A stretch of DNA of 64,000 nt from Maridesulfovibrio sp. (GTDB lineage Bacteria; Desulfobacterota; Desulfovibrionia; Desulfovibrionales; Desulfovibrionaceae), in NCBI RefSeq assembly GCF_963677005.1, contig NZ_OY781616.1, positions 3,171,001 through 3,235,000 on the forward strand. Direction: 5' to 3'. Below the pieces are notes generated by a model. The model was given only the letters and a program-made list of their open reading frames with translations, had not been told where the DNA came from and made no database searches. A program made the translations under genes and the position numbers. Each line of letters begins with the position of its first letter. The first letter of the stretch is position 1. Shown here one piece after another: positions 45,966-55,309 of this stretch.

Positions 45966-47501
45966 ATGGTTGGAGATATGAGCGACAGCTATCAGAACAA
46001 AAATACATTTTTCTCCGGGCATCCGGATGCTCTGTATATCTGCGCGGTTGTTCTTTTTACTGTTCTGGTGCGGATTGCTACTCTTGAATACATTGAGATC
46101 GGCGGCGACTCCCTGTGCGTGTGGGAAAACGTTGTTAATCTGGTTAATTCCGGGCATTATTTTGAGTGGACCCACCATACCATGCGCTGGGCAATCAATA
46201 TGCCGCTGTACCTTGTGCTCAGGATTTTCGGCACATCCTCGCTTGATTATTATATCCTGCCGATGCTTTTCTCCGCTCTGGCCTCGGTTCTGGCCTATTT
46301 TGCCGGTCGTGAGATGGGCGGGCGGCGTTTTGGAGTGCTTACTTCCGTTCTGCTGACGCTTTACCCCAAGATGACCACCATGGGCAGCCAGCTATGGCCG
46401 GGGATTTACGAAATGACCTATCTGCTTGGCTGCATCCTCTGTCTGCTGGTCTGGCGTAGAAAAGGCTGCTGGTGGCTGCTTGCGCTGGGCGGCGTGCTGG
46501 CCGGGTTTGCGTGGGGCTCCCGGTTGACTTCCATCTATTACGGTCCCGGAGTGCTTGCTCTGCTGCTGGCGGGGAAAAGGGATGTCCGTCCGGTACTGAT
46601 TTTCTCAGCTTTTTTTGCTATGGTGCTCGGATTGGAGTGGTATTACTTTTATGCCGATACCGGGAATGGTCTCGGTCGGCTCGGAATCATAACCGGCACA
46701 CATGTGGCGCAGGATGAGCTGCTGGTAAGCGTCGGTAAATACTTTTTGAATTTTACCAGGCTTATCAAATTGCGGGGGCTGCTGCCCGTGGTGCTAGCAG
46801 CTGCCGGGGTTTCCGTCTGGCTATTGCGCAAAGGTTCGGAGAACGAGAAGTGCATTGCCGTGCTTTTCCTGGGCGGATTGTTTTTCAACGTGTACATGAT
46901 TTCCAGCATTTCTCCTCTCAAGCTCGCGGCTCCTGTAGGCAGCAGGTATCTGACCGCCGGTGTCCCTTACATGATTATCGTTCTGCTCGCCGGTCTGGCC
47001 CGTTGGCAGAATCATTCCGGAAAGGTCGCCTATATTTTCCGGTGGGGGTTGATAATCGCTTTTGCGCTGTTCACCATCAAAGATATTCCGGCACAGAATA
47101 CCCTGATTCGGCTTGGTAAAGATCTTGATGTCGCCGATGTTGTACGGCGTGAAAATCTGCCGGTACTTATGCGGTACAATGCCTGGACTCCCAACGGGGT
47201 TGAAAAAATAGCTCTGGACCTGGTCGGAGTGGAGCGCAGTGGCCGACTCAAAATCAATGAAGATGAAAAAATGCTCAAGAACGGGCGCAGGATGAGAATA
47301 ATGCTTTTCGGGCTGCCTACGGACAAAAGTTTCAGGCCGAAGTCCATTGACGGCTATTACTACATATTCAGGGGTGACCGCAGTTCGCTGTCCGGTGCAT
47401 CCAGAGTTGCAGTGTCTGACTTCAGCCGTAAGGGGCATGAACTGCTCCTCGTTCCGGCGCAGTCGCTTCCCATCGAGATACTCAGAGGTGATAATAAATG
47501 A
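45966..47501 (+). CDS. GT-C type integral membrane glycosyltransferase
   Basis: 511 residues with about ten transmembrane helices, a GT-C fold as in PMT/ArnT. The first luminal loop carries the acidic motif (GGDSLCVWE) that these enzymes use for catalysis. A hydrophilic C-terminal domain of about 130 residues follows. It should move a sugar from an undecaprenyl-phosphate donor to a periplasmic acceptor. AGGGAA stands 7 bp before the ATG at 45966. The next gene starts 4 bp before its end: GT2, then GtrA. The three form a Gtr-like unit. Confidence 0.75.
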   Translation: MVGDMSDSYQNKNTFFSGHPDALYICAVVLFTVLVRIATLEYIEIGGDSLCVWENVVNLVNSGHYFEWTHHTMRWAINMPLYLVLRIFGTSSLDYYILPMLFSALASVLAYFAGREMGGRRFGVLTSVLLTLYPKMTTMGSQLWPGIYEMTYLLGCILCLLVWRRKGCWWLLALGGVLAGFAWGSRLTSIYYGPGVLALLLAGKRDVRPVLIFSAFFAMVLGLEWYYFYADTGNGLGRLGIITGTHVAQDELLVSVGKYFLNFTRLIKLRGLLPVVLAAAGVSVWLLRKGSENEKCIAVLFLGGLFFNVYMISSISPLKLAAPVGSRYLTAGVPYMIIVLLAGLARWQNHSGKVAYIFRWGLIIAFALFTIKDIPAQNTLIRLGKDLDVADVVRRENLPVLMRYNAWTPNGVEKIALDLVGVERSGRLKINEDEKMLKNGRRMRIMLFGLPTDKSFRPKSIDGYYYIFRGDRSSLSGASRVAVSDFSRKGHELLLVPAQSLPIEILRGDNK

Positions 47502-48451
47502 AAACAGCCGTTCTTATTCCCTGCCTGAATGAAGAAGGGGCCATTCCAAAGGTTGTTCGCGATTTTGCCCGGCAGTTGCCCGGAGCGGAAATCCATGTGT
47601 ATGACAATGGATCGACCGACCGGACCGTAGAGGTGGCAAGGGCGGCTGGTGCCGAGGTGTTTTCGGAGCCGAGGCGGGGGAAAGGCAATGTGGTCCGCCG
47701 GATGTTTGCCGATGTTGACGCCGATATCTACGTGCTTGTAGATGGCGATGACACCTATGATCCCTCGGCAGCTACGGCCATGATTGAAAAACTGATCGCA
47801 GAGAATCTGGATATGGTTGTCGGAATCAGGGATCACGAGAATGATGATCAGGCTTACAGGGCTGGACACCAGACCGGGAACGCAGTCTTCAACAAATTTC
47901 TAGGTGTTGTTTTTGAAAGGACGTTTACGGATATTTTTTCCGGCTACAGGGTTTTTTCCCGGCGTTTTGTGAAGACGTTCCCTTGCCTGAGTCACGGCTT
48001 CGAGATCGAGATGGAGATGAGCATACATTCCATAACCGCCAGGCTTCCGGTGGCGGAAGTGGTTACCGCGTACGGCAAGCGTCCCGAGGGCAGCCACAGC
48101 AAGCTGAACACTTACCGAGACGGACTGCGTATTCTCATGACGATGGTTCATCTTTTCAGACACATCTCGCCTCTTAAATTTTATGCCGGGATCGGAGCGG
48201 TGCTGGCACTGATCTCTCTCGGACTTGGAATTCCCGTGGTCGCTGACTGGCTGCAGACCGGGCTTGTACCAAGGCTGCCTACAGCTGTGCTTGCCGCTTC
48301 TGTGGGCATTATCTCATGCCTTTTTTTTGCAATAGGGATCATTCTGAACAGTGTGAGCCGCGGCCACATGGAGATGCGCAGACTTGAATATCTAAATTTT
48401 TCATCTCCTTCCGTGTGCATTTCCAAATGTCCGGGGGATGCTGAAAATTGA
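47498..48451 (+). CDS. GtrB/DPM1-like family 2 glycosyltransferase
   Basis: 317 residues. GT2 catalytic domain (1-220) with nucleotide-binding NEEG.. and YDNGSTDRT, then the DxD-type DGDDTYD, followed by two C-terminal transmembrane helices (about 225-250, 260-285). This architecture matches GtrB/DPM1 enzymes, which make lipid-phosphate sugars (Und-P-hexose). The sugar is not predictable. ATGA overlaps on both sides couple it to the GT-C and GtrA genes. Confidence 0.85.
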   Translation: MKTAVLIPCLNEEGAIPKVVRDFARQLPGAEIHVYDNGSTDRTVEVARAAGAEVFSEPRRGKGNVVRRMFADVDADIYVLVDGDDTYDPSAATAMIEKLIAENLDMVVGIRDHENDDQAYRAGHQTGNAVFNKFLGVVFERTFTDIFSGYRVFSRRFVKTFPCLSHGFEIEMEMSIHSITARLPVAEVVTAYGKRPEGSHSKLNTYRDGLRILMTMVHLFRHISPLKFYAGIGAVLALISLGLGIPVVADWLQTGLVPRLPTAVLAASVGIISCLFFAIGIILNSVSRGHMEMRRLEYLNFSSPSVCISKCPGDAEN

Positions 48452-48834
48452 ATTCAGCTCTTTTGAACAGCCGTTTTTTTAGGTTCTGCTGTGTGGGCGG
48501 ATTGGGATTTGTTATTGATTCAGGAGTGACTTATCTTCTAGTCGGCCTCGGAGTTGGGTCGCTTGCGGCAAGGATACCGGCAATCCTTATCGCCCTGACC
48601 GTCTGCTACCGGTTCCACCACGGTTTCACTTTCCGTAAAGGTGGGAGGGCACCCTGGTCCGGGTGGTACAAGTTTGCTTTGTCGAATGCTGTGGGCAGTC
48701 TGGTCAATTATGGTGCCTATGTTGCGGTCCTTTTTATCCGGCCGGCAAGTTCTGTAATTCTGGCCGTGGCAGCGGGGTCCATTGTTGCGATGATAGCAAA
48801 TTATGCCATGTCAGTATGTTACGTGTTTCGTTGA
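48448..48834 (+). CDS. gtrA: GtrA-family lipid-linked sugar flippase
   Basis: 128 residues with four transmembrane helices and the GtrA pattern FCCVGGLGFVIDSGVTYLL, later NAVGSLVNYGAYVA. GtrA proteins flip Und-P-sugars to the periplasm. It starts with TTG overlapping the GT2 stop. With the two genes before it, a donor-making enzyme, a flippase and a transferase are encoded in order. Confidence 0.88.
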   Translation: MNSALLNSRFFRFCCVGGLGFVIDSGVTYLLVGLGVGSLAARIPAILIALTVCYRFHHGFTFRKGGRAPWSGWYKFALSNAVGSLVNYGAYVAVLFIRPASSVILAVAAGSIVAMIANYAMSVCYVFR

Positions 48835-48981
48835 ATTACGCTGTCGGCGCGGATTTATTTGCGTACAAATTCAATTCTGGACTTTAATGCCGGGGTATGC
48901 TTATCTGCCCAATTTCAGTGCTAAGCCTGAAAATTTGACCTGCTTGAAGGCTTACGAACAAAGAATGAGTTTTGATATAGC

Positions 48982-50016
48982 GTGAAAGATATAACCGGGA
49001 TCAATCCAAAACGTATTCTGGTCTGCCAGCTCAGGCAGATCGGTGATGTTGTTTTGTCCACCCCTTCGGTGGCCCTGCTGCACAGGAAATATCCGGATGC
49101 GGAAATTCATGTGCTTACCGAGGAGAAGTGCGCTCAGGTTTTCGATAACAACCCTGCGGTGAGCCACGTCTGGAGTATTGTAAAGAAAGAACTGCGCAAT
49201 CCGCTGAAGGCAGTGTCGTTTTATCGTCGTGTCGGGCGTGCCGGGTATGATCTTGTTGTTGATTTTCAGCAGTTGCCGCGTTGCCGCTGGGTGATGATGT
49301 TTTGTAACGCTCCGGTAAGGCTGACCTATAATCCACCGTGGTACAACCGTCTGTTGTACACGAACTGGCCGGAGTTCATCCCCGGCGGTTATGCAGCCAA
49401 ATACAAGGCCGGGGTTCTGGCCCCGCTAGGCATAGAGTGGAAAGAGGAGCGTCCTGAAATTTTTGTTAGCGATGCTGAAAGGGAACAGGCCCGTGTCTGT
49501 CTTGAATCGCTTGGCGTAAGTGATGCTGAGCCGCTTATAACCGTTGACCCGTCACATAGAAGGGAGACTAGGCGCTGGCCCGCAGAGCATTTCGGCAAGC
49601 TGCTTGCCCTGATCACCGAGCAACGTCCGTCATTCAGATTTTTCATCCTTTACGGTCCCGACGAAAAGAGTGTCGCTGAAACGGTCAGGGATTTTTCCGG
49701 ATTGGGCAATAGGTGCGTAATGCTTGAGAAGCCGGGCTCGCTTCGATTGATGGCGGCCCTGATTGACAGGGCGGTGCTGCATATCGGAAACTGTTCCGCG
49801 CCAAGGCATTTCGCAGTAGGAGTGGGAACACCGAGCATTACGATTCCGGGATCATCCAGCAGTGCATGGACCTTCCCTTCCCCGGAACACGTGGAAGTTG
49901 TGCCTGATCTTGAATGCCAGCCCTGCGGGAAAGAGGTCTGTGAGCGCGGGGATCTGGCCTGTTTGACAGGACTTATGCCTGAGAATGTTTTGAAAAATGT
50001 TTTGGAGATAGTTTGA
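48982..50016 (+). CDS. family 9 glycosyltransferase (heptosyltransferase-like)
   Basis: 344 residues. GT9 start RILVCQLRQIGDVVLSTP, a Rossmann C-terminal half with TVDPSHRRETRRWPAEHFG and HIGNCSAPRHFAVGVGTPSI. Family members add heptose or related sugars to the LPS core. GTG start without a clear ribosome binding site. A 147-bp gap separates it from gtrA. A terminator follows. Confidence 0.85.
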   Translation: MKDITGINPKRILVCQLRQIGDVVLSTPSVALLHRKYPDAEIHVLTEEKCAQVFDNNPAVSHVWSIVKKELRNPLKAVSFYRRVGRAGYDLVVDFQQLPRCRWVMMFCNAPVRLTYNPPWYNRLLYTNWPEFIPGGYAAKYKAGVLAPLGIEWKEERPEIFVSDAEREQARVCLESLGVSDAEPLITVDPSHRRETRRWPAEHFGKLLALITEQRPSFRFFILYGPDEKSVAETVRDFSGLGNRCVMLEKPGSLRLMAALIDRAVLHIGNCSAPRHFAVGVGTPSITIPGSSSSAWTFPSPEHVEVVPDLECQPCGKEVCERGDLACLTGLMPENVLKNVLEIV

Positions 50017-50019
50017 AAT

Positions 50020-50043
50020 ACAACCCTGTGGGTTGTTTTTTAT
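50020..50043 (+). terminator. intrinsic terminator after the GT9 gene
   Basis: Stem ACAACCC / GGGTTGT with a 3-base loop and a T-run, 3 bp after the stop codon. Confidence 0.75.
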
Positions 50044-50140
50044 ATTGTAATTGTTGTTGAATGCCGCAGACTACTTTTTCAAGTAGGTGCGGACATTTCT
50101 ATATGCTGATTATGGCAGTAAAATTAAGGTAGATATAAAA

Positions 50141-51067
50141 ATGAAAACTTTGAAAGTTGGTGTTATCGGGCTAGGCTGGATGGGCCGAGTGCATCTCAGG
50201 AACTATTATGAGATGCCTTTTGTTGAAGTTGTCGGAGTTGTTGACACAAATCAGGAGGCTCTTGACGCTGTCAACAAACAGTTTGATGTTCCAGGATTTC
50301 AAACTGTAGAAGAGCTGATGGAAAATGAACTTGATGCAGTCAGCATTTGTGTTCCAACCACTCTGCATCACAGCTTCGGCAAGAAGGTCATAGAGAACAA
50401 TATTGCTTTGATCATTGAAAAGCCTCTGGCTGCTACTGTTGCAGAAGGTACTGAGCTTGTTGACCGTGCCGCCCAGAAAGGAATTCCGCTCATGGTTGGT
50501 CATGTCGAGCGTTTTAACCCTGCTGTACAGCGTGTTAAAGAGCTCATGAGCAACGGAGTTGAACCGATTTCCATCCAGATTGAACGAGTCGGTCCCTATC
50601 CGCCGCGTATTCAGGATGTAGGCGTAATAAGGGATCTCGCATCTCATGACATTGACCTGCTCAGATTTCTTTCAGGTTCCAATTTTAAAGACGTGTATTC
50701 CGTCATGACTTCCACAAGGGGAGGACATGAGGATAATGCTCTGATAACTGCCGAGACTGAGTCCGGTATTTTATGTAATATCAACACAAACTGGGTTACT
50801 CCGTATAAATCTCGTAAGATCAGGGTTGCAGCCAAAACCAAGTTTATTGATGCCAACCTGATTTCTCAGGAAGTCCGTGAGTTCAGTGAGTTTTCCACTT
50901 ATGACCAGAGCTACAGCGTTCGTGAATGGCCGCTTGTTTTTCGCGAACCGGTCAAGGAAGAACTTACCCAGTTCATAGCCGCTGTTCGTAACGGAACAGC
51001 TGTTCCCATTCCTGGAGAAGACGGTCTGGAAGTACTTAAGACGATTGAAAAGATTTTTAATAAATAA
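50141..51067 (+). CDS. Gfo/Idh/MocA oxidoreductase, probable nucleotide-sugar 3-dehydrogenase
   Basis: 308 residues. N-terminal NAD-binding GVIGLGWMGRVH, then EKPLA (catalytic Lys) and GHVERFNPAV. The VERFNPA phrase and DLASHDIDLL resemble UDP-GlcNAc 3-dehydrogenases (GnnA-like) and WbpB enzymes that prepare amino sugars. Without a neighbouring aminotransferase the sugar product is unknown. The ATG at 50141 has AAGGTAG upstream and starts the Rossmann fold; the longer start at 50087 is rejected. It lies just before the CPBP gene. Confidence 0.8.
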   Translation: MKTLKVGVIGLGWMGRVHLRNYYEMPFVEVVGVVDTNQEALDAVNKQFDVPGFQTVEELMENELDAVSICVPTTLHHSFGKKVIENNIALIIEKPLAATVAEGTELVDRAAQKGIPLMVGHVERFNPAVQRVKELMSNGVEPISIQIERVGPYPPRIQDVGVIRDLASHDIDLLRFLSGSNFKDVYSVMTSTRGGHEDNALITAETESGILCNINTNWVTPYKSRKIRVAAKTKFIDANLISQEVREFSEFSTYDQSYSVREWPLVFREPVKEELTQFIAAVRNGTAVPIPGEDGLEVLKTIEKIFNK

Positions 51068-51076
51068 AATCTTCGT

Positions 51077-51105
51077 TCCGGCTGCGCTTGCGAAGCGCAG
51101 CCGGA
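51077..51105. other. strong hairpin without T-run after the dehydrogenase gene
   Basis: TCCGGCTGCGCTT and GAAGCGCAGCCGGA form a 13-bp stem with a minimal loop. There is no T-run, so it may stabilise the mRNA end or attenuate transcription toward the CPBP gene. Confidence 0.4.
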
Positions 51106-51143
51106 GTTAATAATACAACGGTAGGATATGACTTGGTGTCGGC

Positions 51144-51605
51144 ATGATGTGCATGGTTTATGATTATTTCGTAAACCGAATCTTGAAAGGGATTTGGTGC
51201 CAGGTCAAGTGGGGAGCTTTGAGCTTCACCGATCCTATTTTTTACCTTTTTCTGTCCTTTGGGTTTGTGGGACTTTACGTTCCTGCGCCCGATGTTAAGC
51301 TGACTTTGGCATGGCTTTTTTTCAAGGCTTTCGTTGAGGAATTCTTTTTTCGTTTTCTTTTGCAGGAGGGTTTTGACCGGCTGCTTAAGTATAGGTGGAG
51401 ACTGGGACCGCTTAGTCTTGCAAATATATTGGCATCTTTAATTTTTGCTTGCATGCATCTTCTTCATCAACCAGTTCACTGGGCATTACTGACAGGTGTG
51501 CCCTCGTTGGTTTTCGGTTATATCTGGCAGAGGTATCGAAGCGTAATTCCCGGAACGTTGATCCATTTTGCCTATAACGCCTGTTTGTTTTACCAGTTCA
51601 TGTAA
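51144..51605 (+). CDS. small CPBP-family glutamic intramembrane protease (possible sorting enzyme)
   Basis: 153 residues with about four transmembrane helices. All three CPBP motifs are present: EEFFFR (Glu65, Glu66, Arg70), FACMH (His105) and HFAYN (His141, Asn145). Glutamic intramembrane proteases of this small size include the dedicated sorting enzymes (myxosortases and the MrtJ/MrtS type) that cut C-terminal Cys-containing tails. This gene stands beside the type II secretion genes gspD and gspE and 6 kb from a protein with such a tail (57568-59508). The pairing is inference. Two further ATG codons (51147, 51153) could be the real start. Confidence 0.75.
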   Translation: MMCMVYDYFVNRILKGIWCQVKWGALSFTDPIFYLFLSFGFVGLYVPAPDVKLTLAWLFFKAFVEEFFFRFLLQEGFDRLLKYRWRLGPLSLANILASLIFACMHLLHQPVHWALLTGVPSLVFGYIWQRYRSVIPGTLIHFAYNACLFYQFM

Positions 51606-51758
51606 ACCCTATGATCGGTTCTCTTGACTGATGCAGGCAAGTATAGGATGAATAGAGGGTCTTGAATGGGCAGGGCAGCTTGTTTGTTCGGTTGGATATT
51701 TATGAGTAGTCATGACTTCCTATCGTCTGGTTTTTTACGGCGGAGTTCTCAAAATAAT

Positions 51759-53771
51759 ATGTATGATATGTTAAGAAAATTATTTCCAGCTCTGATTCTT
51801 GCTGTTTTTCTTGTTTCTTCTCCTGCCCTGGCCCAGCCCGAGGGCGGGGATGATGTGCATGCCAATCTGGAAAGTATTTCTCTGGTTGATTTCATTAAAT
51901 TTGTCGGTCGTTATACAGGACGCAATTTCGTTTTTCAAAAGGGAGCCTTGCCGGGTACCCATATCAGTATTTATGCAGGCCAGTCCCTGACTGAACCGGA
52001 GCTTATGGCCGTATTTCAGCAGGTTCTCAGCGGGGCCGGTTTTCATGCCGTAGCACGTGATAACGTTACTTATGTACTGCCACTTAGAGACGCAAAGACA
52101 ATTGCTCCGGACATTAAGTCCTCTCCGTCTACCGGCAATGGAGAGGAGATCATTACTTCGGTCTTCAAGCTCGGTGATAAGATGGATCCTGAAAAGGTTC
52201 AGAAACTATTGCAGCCTTTTGTTTCGCAGATAGGCAGTGTGAGTTCCGTTCCTATGGCGGATGCTGTGCTTGTGAGGGATTTGCAGTCAAATGTGATTAA
52301 GATGAAAAAGTTGCTCGACATATTTAAAAAGAGCGGCGCAACCCAGGACACGGCAATCATTGATTTGCAAAAAACGGGCTCAAGGACTGTAGCGGCAAAA
52401 CTTAATGAATTTTACAAAAAATTGTTCACAGCAGGGAAGACCGGAACCCCGCCAGTAATTGAGTCAATTGACTGGGCAAACTGCCTGCTTGTATCTGGAA
52501 GCGGTGAGCAGCTTAAGGCCATTAAAGAACTTGTTGCCAGATTGGATCGTTCAAATGATTCATCTTCCAAACTTAAGGTCTACAGGTTGCATAATATTGA
52601 GGCTACTGTTGCAGGCGAAGTCTTGAGTAGTCTTGTTTCAGGCGGAGGGATGTCCACGGGAACATCCAAGGCCGGGAAAAATACGGGAACTGCGGGCTCC
52701 ACTGATAGTAAAAAATCTATATCGAATTCCGGAAATTCCGATGGGGTGCAGGTTTCGGCGGACGAAACTACAAATACGCTTATAGTCATGGCTTCTGCCG
52801 ATCAGCTTCCGCAGATTGATAGATTTGTAGAGCAACTGGATCAGGCGCAGGACCAGGTCTATATTGAGGCTCTGGTGCTTGAGACTTCACTAGATTCATA
52901 TAAAGAATTTGGTGTTGAGTGGCAGGGGGGGATTGAGCTAGGGGGCAGTGTGGCCACCTTAGGGTATACCAAGTCCTCGGATAGTAATCTTGCTTCGTAT
53001 ATGGCAGACCCTTCCTCTGTTCCTGGCGGTTATTCCATGGGTGTCCTTGGTGATACGATATCGTATGCTGGACAGACTTTTCCCAGTATTGGAGCCTTGG
53101 TTAATTTTACCAAAACTTCCAGTAACTTTAATCTTATTTCAGCTCCGCAGATTATGACTCTGGATAATACAGAGGCAGAGATTTTTGTCGGTCAGAACAG
53201 ACCCTACCAGACCGGTACCAGTTCTACCAGCGGTGATGCCGTTGTTTCAACATATTCATATAAGGATGTTGGTATAAAGCTTAAGGTCACTCCGCATATC
53301 AACCGTGAAGAAGGGCTCATACGACTGGAAGTCTATCAGACTTATAATACCGTTTCTGAATCTGCGGGAACTCTGCAGCTTCCCGTAACCAATGACCGCT
53401 CCACAAAAACCAAAGTACTGCTTGCCGATGGGTCGACAATGGTTATTGGTGGATTGATCAAATCCGAACAGACCAAAGCAGGCGGCGGAGTTCCTTATCT
53501 TTCCGACCTGCCGCTTCTCGGTTGGTTGTTCAAGAATACATCGAACAGCGGTTCTAAACAGACTTTGATGGTTTTCCTTTCGGCTCGCATAATTCAAACC
53601 ACGGAACAACTTGAAGCCCTGAGCAAAGTTAAGATGGATAAATACCGTCAGCAGCGTAAACGTTTTGACGAATATATTGAAAAGGAATTCAACACATTCA
53701 AGAACGACTCTCCAAAGAGCGGCTCCGAAGCCACAGGAACTGAAGTCTCCACAACAGAATCAGACGGTTAG
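51759..53771 (+). CDS. gspD: type II secretion system secretin GspD
   Basis: About 670 residues. Signal peptide (hydrophobic run then PALAQ), N0 domain (ISLVDFIKFVGRYTGRNFVFQ), several N-domains with the linker GMSTGTSKAGKNTG, and the secretin core (VGQNRPYQTGTSSTSG, GGLIKSEQTKAGGGVPYLSDLPLLGWLF). A Ser-Thr-rich C-terminus follows and may bind a pilotin. It makes the outer-membrane pore for folded proteins. ATG 51759 is chosen at the signal peptide; GGAG lies 13 bp upstream. GspE follows after 12 bp. Confidence 0.93.
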   Translation: MYDMLRKLFPALILAVFLVSSPALAQPEGGDDVHANLESISLVDFIKFVGRYTGRNFVFQKGALPGTHISIYAGQSLTEPELMAVFQQVLSGAGFHAVARDNVTYVLPLRDAKTIAPDIKSSPSTGNGEEIITSVFKLGDKMDPEKVQKLLQPFVSQIGSVSSVPMADAVLVRDLQSNVIKMKKLLDIFKKSGATQDTAIIDLQKTGSRTVAAKLNEFYKKLFTAGKTGTPPVIESIDWANCLLVSGSGEQLKAIKELVARLDRSNDSSSKLKVYRLHNIEATVAGEVLSSLVSGGGMSTGTSKAGKNTGTAGSTDSKKSISNSGNSDGVQVSADETTNTLIVMASADQLPQIDRFVEQLDQAQDQVYIEALVLETSLDSYKEFGVEWQGGIELGGSVATLGYTKSSDSNLASYMADPSSVPGGYSMGVLGDTISYAGQTFPSIGALVNFTKTSSNFNLISAPQIMTLDNTEAEIFVGQNRPYQTGTSSTSGDAVVSTYSYKDVGIKLKVTPHINREEGLIRLEVYQTYNTVSESAGTLQLPVTNDRSTKTKVLLADGSTMVIGGLIKSEQTKAGGGVPYLSDLPLLGWLFKNTSNSGSKQTLMVFLSARIIQTTEQLEALSKVKMDKYRQQRKRFDEYIEKEFNTFKNDSPKSGSEATGTEVSTTESDG

Positions 53772-53783
53772 CAGGTGTGTGCG

Positions 53784-55265
53784 TTGAGTAATATCTATGA
53801 TCTCAGTCAGGTCCCCAGAGAGGTGGTCGACCTGTTTCTCACCTTTCCCCAGAGGAGTGAATTCATTCCTGTTGCGGTTGATAATAACGTCGTTAAAATA
53901 CTTTTGCAGAACGAATCATCACTGTCCATGGCTGACTTTCTTTCCTGGAAACTTGGAAAAAATGTTTTGACCGAGATAGTGGATGAAGAGGAGTTTTTTC
54001 CGCTTCTTGAGCAGGCTCTGACCCTGTGGGAAGAGGAAAGCTCCGTTGAATCGGAGAACGGATCAGAAGAAGCTGAAGACGGGCAGGATCTGCTTGGCTG
54101 GTCACATGACGATGCTCCAATTGTCCGGTTGGTCAACAAGACTCTGCACCAGGCTATTTCCACCGGCGCCAGTGATATTCATTTTGAAGGGCAGGGTAAC
54201 GGATTTGTGGTCCGTTATCGACAGGACGGAGTTCTCAAGGCAGTCAAGAGACTTGATAAGGGACTTCAGGCAACTATAATAGCCAGAATCAAAGTTATGG
54301 GCGAGATGGATGTCGCCGAGAGTCGCAAACCGCAGGACGGTAGAATTTTTCTCAAACTCGGGCAGAAGGAAGTTGACGTCCGTGTTTCCACAATTCCGAC
54401 AATGAGCGGGGAAAAGGCCGTCCTTCGTATTCTGGACCGTTCCAAGAACATCCTTAATCTTGAGGAGTTGGGGCTCAAGGGAGCCGATTTGGAACTGTTC
54501 AGGAAAGTCCTGGCTCAGCCGCACGGAATTGTCCTTGTTACCGGCCCGACGGGTTCTGGTAAAACTACCAGTCTTTATGCCGGCCTGAGTGAATTGCCGC
54601 GAGATGACAAAAACATAGTTACAGTCGAAGATCCCGTGGAGTATCAGCTATCCGGAATTAACCAAGTGCAGGTCAACAAGGCCGCCGGGATGACCTTCGC
54701 GGCTACCATCAGATCGTTCCTAAGGCAGGATCCTGATATTATTCTGGTCGGTGAAATACGCGATCAGGAAACGGCCAGCACAGCTGTGCAGGCATCTTTG
54801 ACAGGTCACCTGGTCCTCTCTACCCTGCATACGAACGATGCGGCAACAGCTGTGACCAGAATGCTTGATATGGGGATTGAACCTTTTCTGCTCGCTTCAT
54901 CCCTTTCCCTTGTTCTCGGTCAGCGACTTGTCCGCGTCAACTGCCGCCATTGTTCGCGGGAGGTTGAGGTCTTGGAAAATACCCGCAAGCTTTTTGATGA
55001 AGAGGAAGGGCTTCCGACAGAACAGGTTGCAGGGGCAGGATGTGAGCATTGCAACTTTACCGGTTTCAGCGGACGACGCGGTATTTATGAGCTTATTCCC
55101 GTCACCGAGGATATGCGCGGCCTGATTATGGAAGTTGCCTCTTCCGATCGTATCAAGGCTTACGCCAAAAAGATGGGTCGCGAAACCATGGTCGACCATG
55201 GAATCAGGCTGGTGAAGGAAGGAGTTACCACTCTTGAAGAGGTCGTCAGGGTCACTAAGCTTTAG
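53784..55265 (+). CDS. gspE: type II secretion system ATPase GspE
   Basis: 493 residues. N1/N2 domain, Walker A GPTGSGKTT (254-262), Asp box, Walker B ILVGEIRDQETA, and the tetracysteine zinc motif (Cys387, 390, 420, 423), which is typical of GspE rather than pilus ATPases with other layout. TTG at 53784 has AGG 8 bp upstream; a GTG at 53775 is the alternative. It follows gspD directly, so the two share an operon. The other gsp genes are not in this window. Confidence 0.93.
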   Translation: MSNIYDLSQVPREVVDLFLTFPQRSEFIPVAVDNNVVKILLQNESSLSMADFLSWKLGKNVLTEIVDEEEFFPLLEQALTLWEEESSVESENGSEEAEDGQDLLGWSHDDAPIVRLVNKTLHQAISTGASDIHFEGQGNGFVVRYRQDGVLKAVKRLDKGLQATIIARIKVMGEMDVAESRKPQDGRIFLKLGQKEVDVRVSTIPTMSGEKAVLRILDRSKNILNLEELGLKGADLELFRKVLAQPHGIVLVTGPTGSGKTTSLYAGLSELPRDDKNIVTVEDPVEYQLSGINQVQVNKAAGMTFAATIRSFLRQDPDIILVGEIRDQETASTAVQASLTGHLVLSTLHTNDAATAVTRMLDMGIEPFLLASSLSLVLGQRLVRVNCRHCSREVEVLENTRKLFDEEEGLPTEQVAGAGCEHCNFTGFSGRRGIYELIPVTEDMRGLIMEVASSDRIKAYAKKMGRETMVDHGIRLVKEGVTTLEEVVRVTKL

Positions 55266-55309
55266 TCTTTGTTCTAAGCCGCAACACGAAAATATAAATA
55301 GGATGTAGT

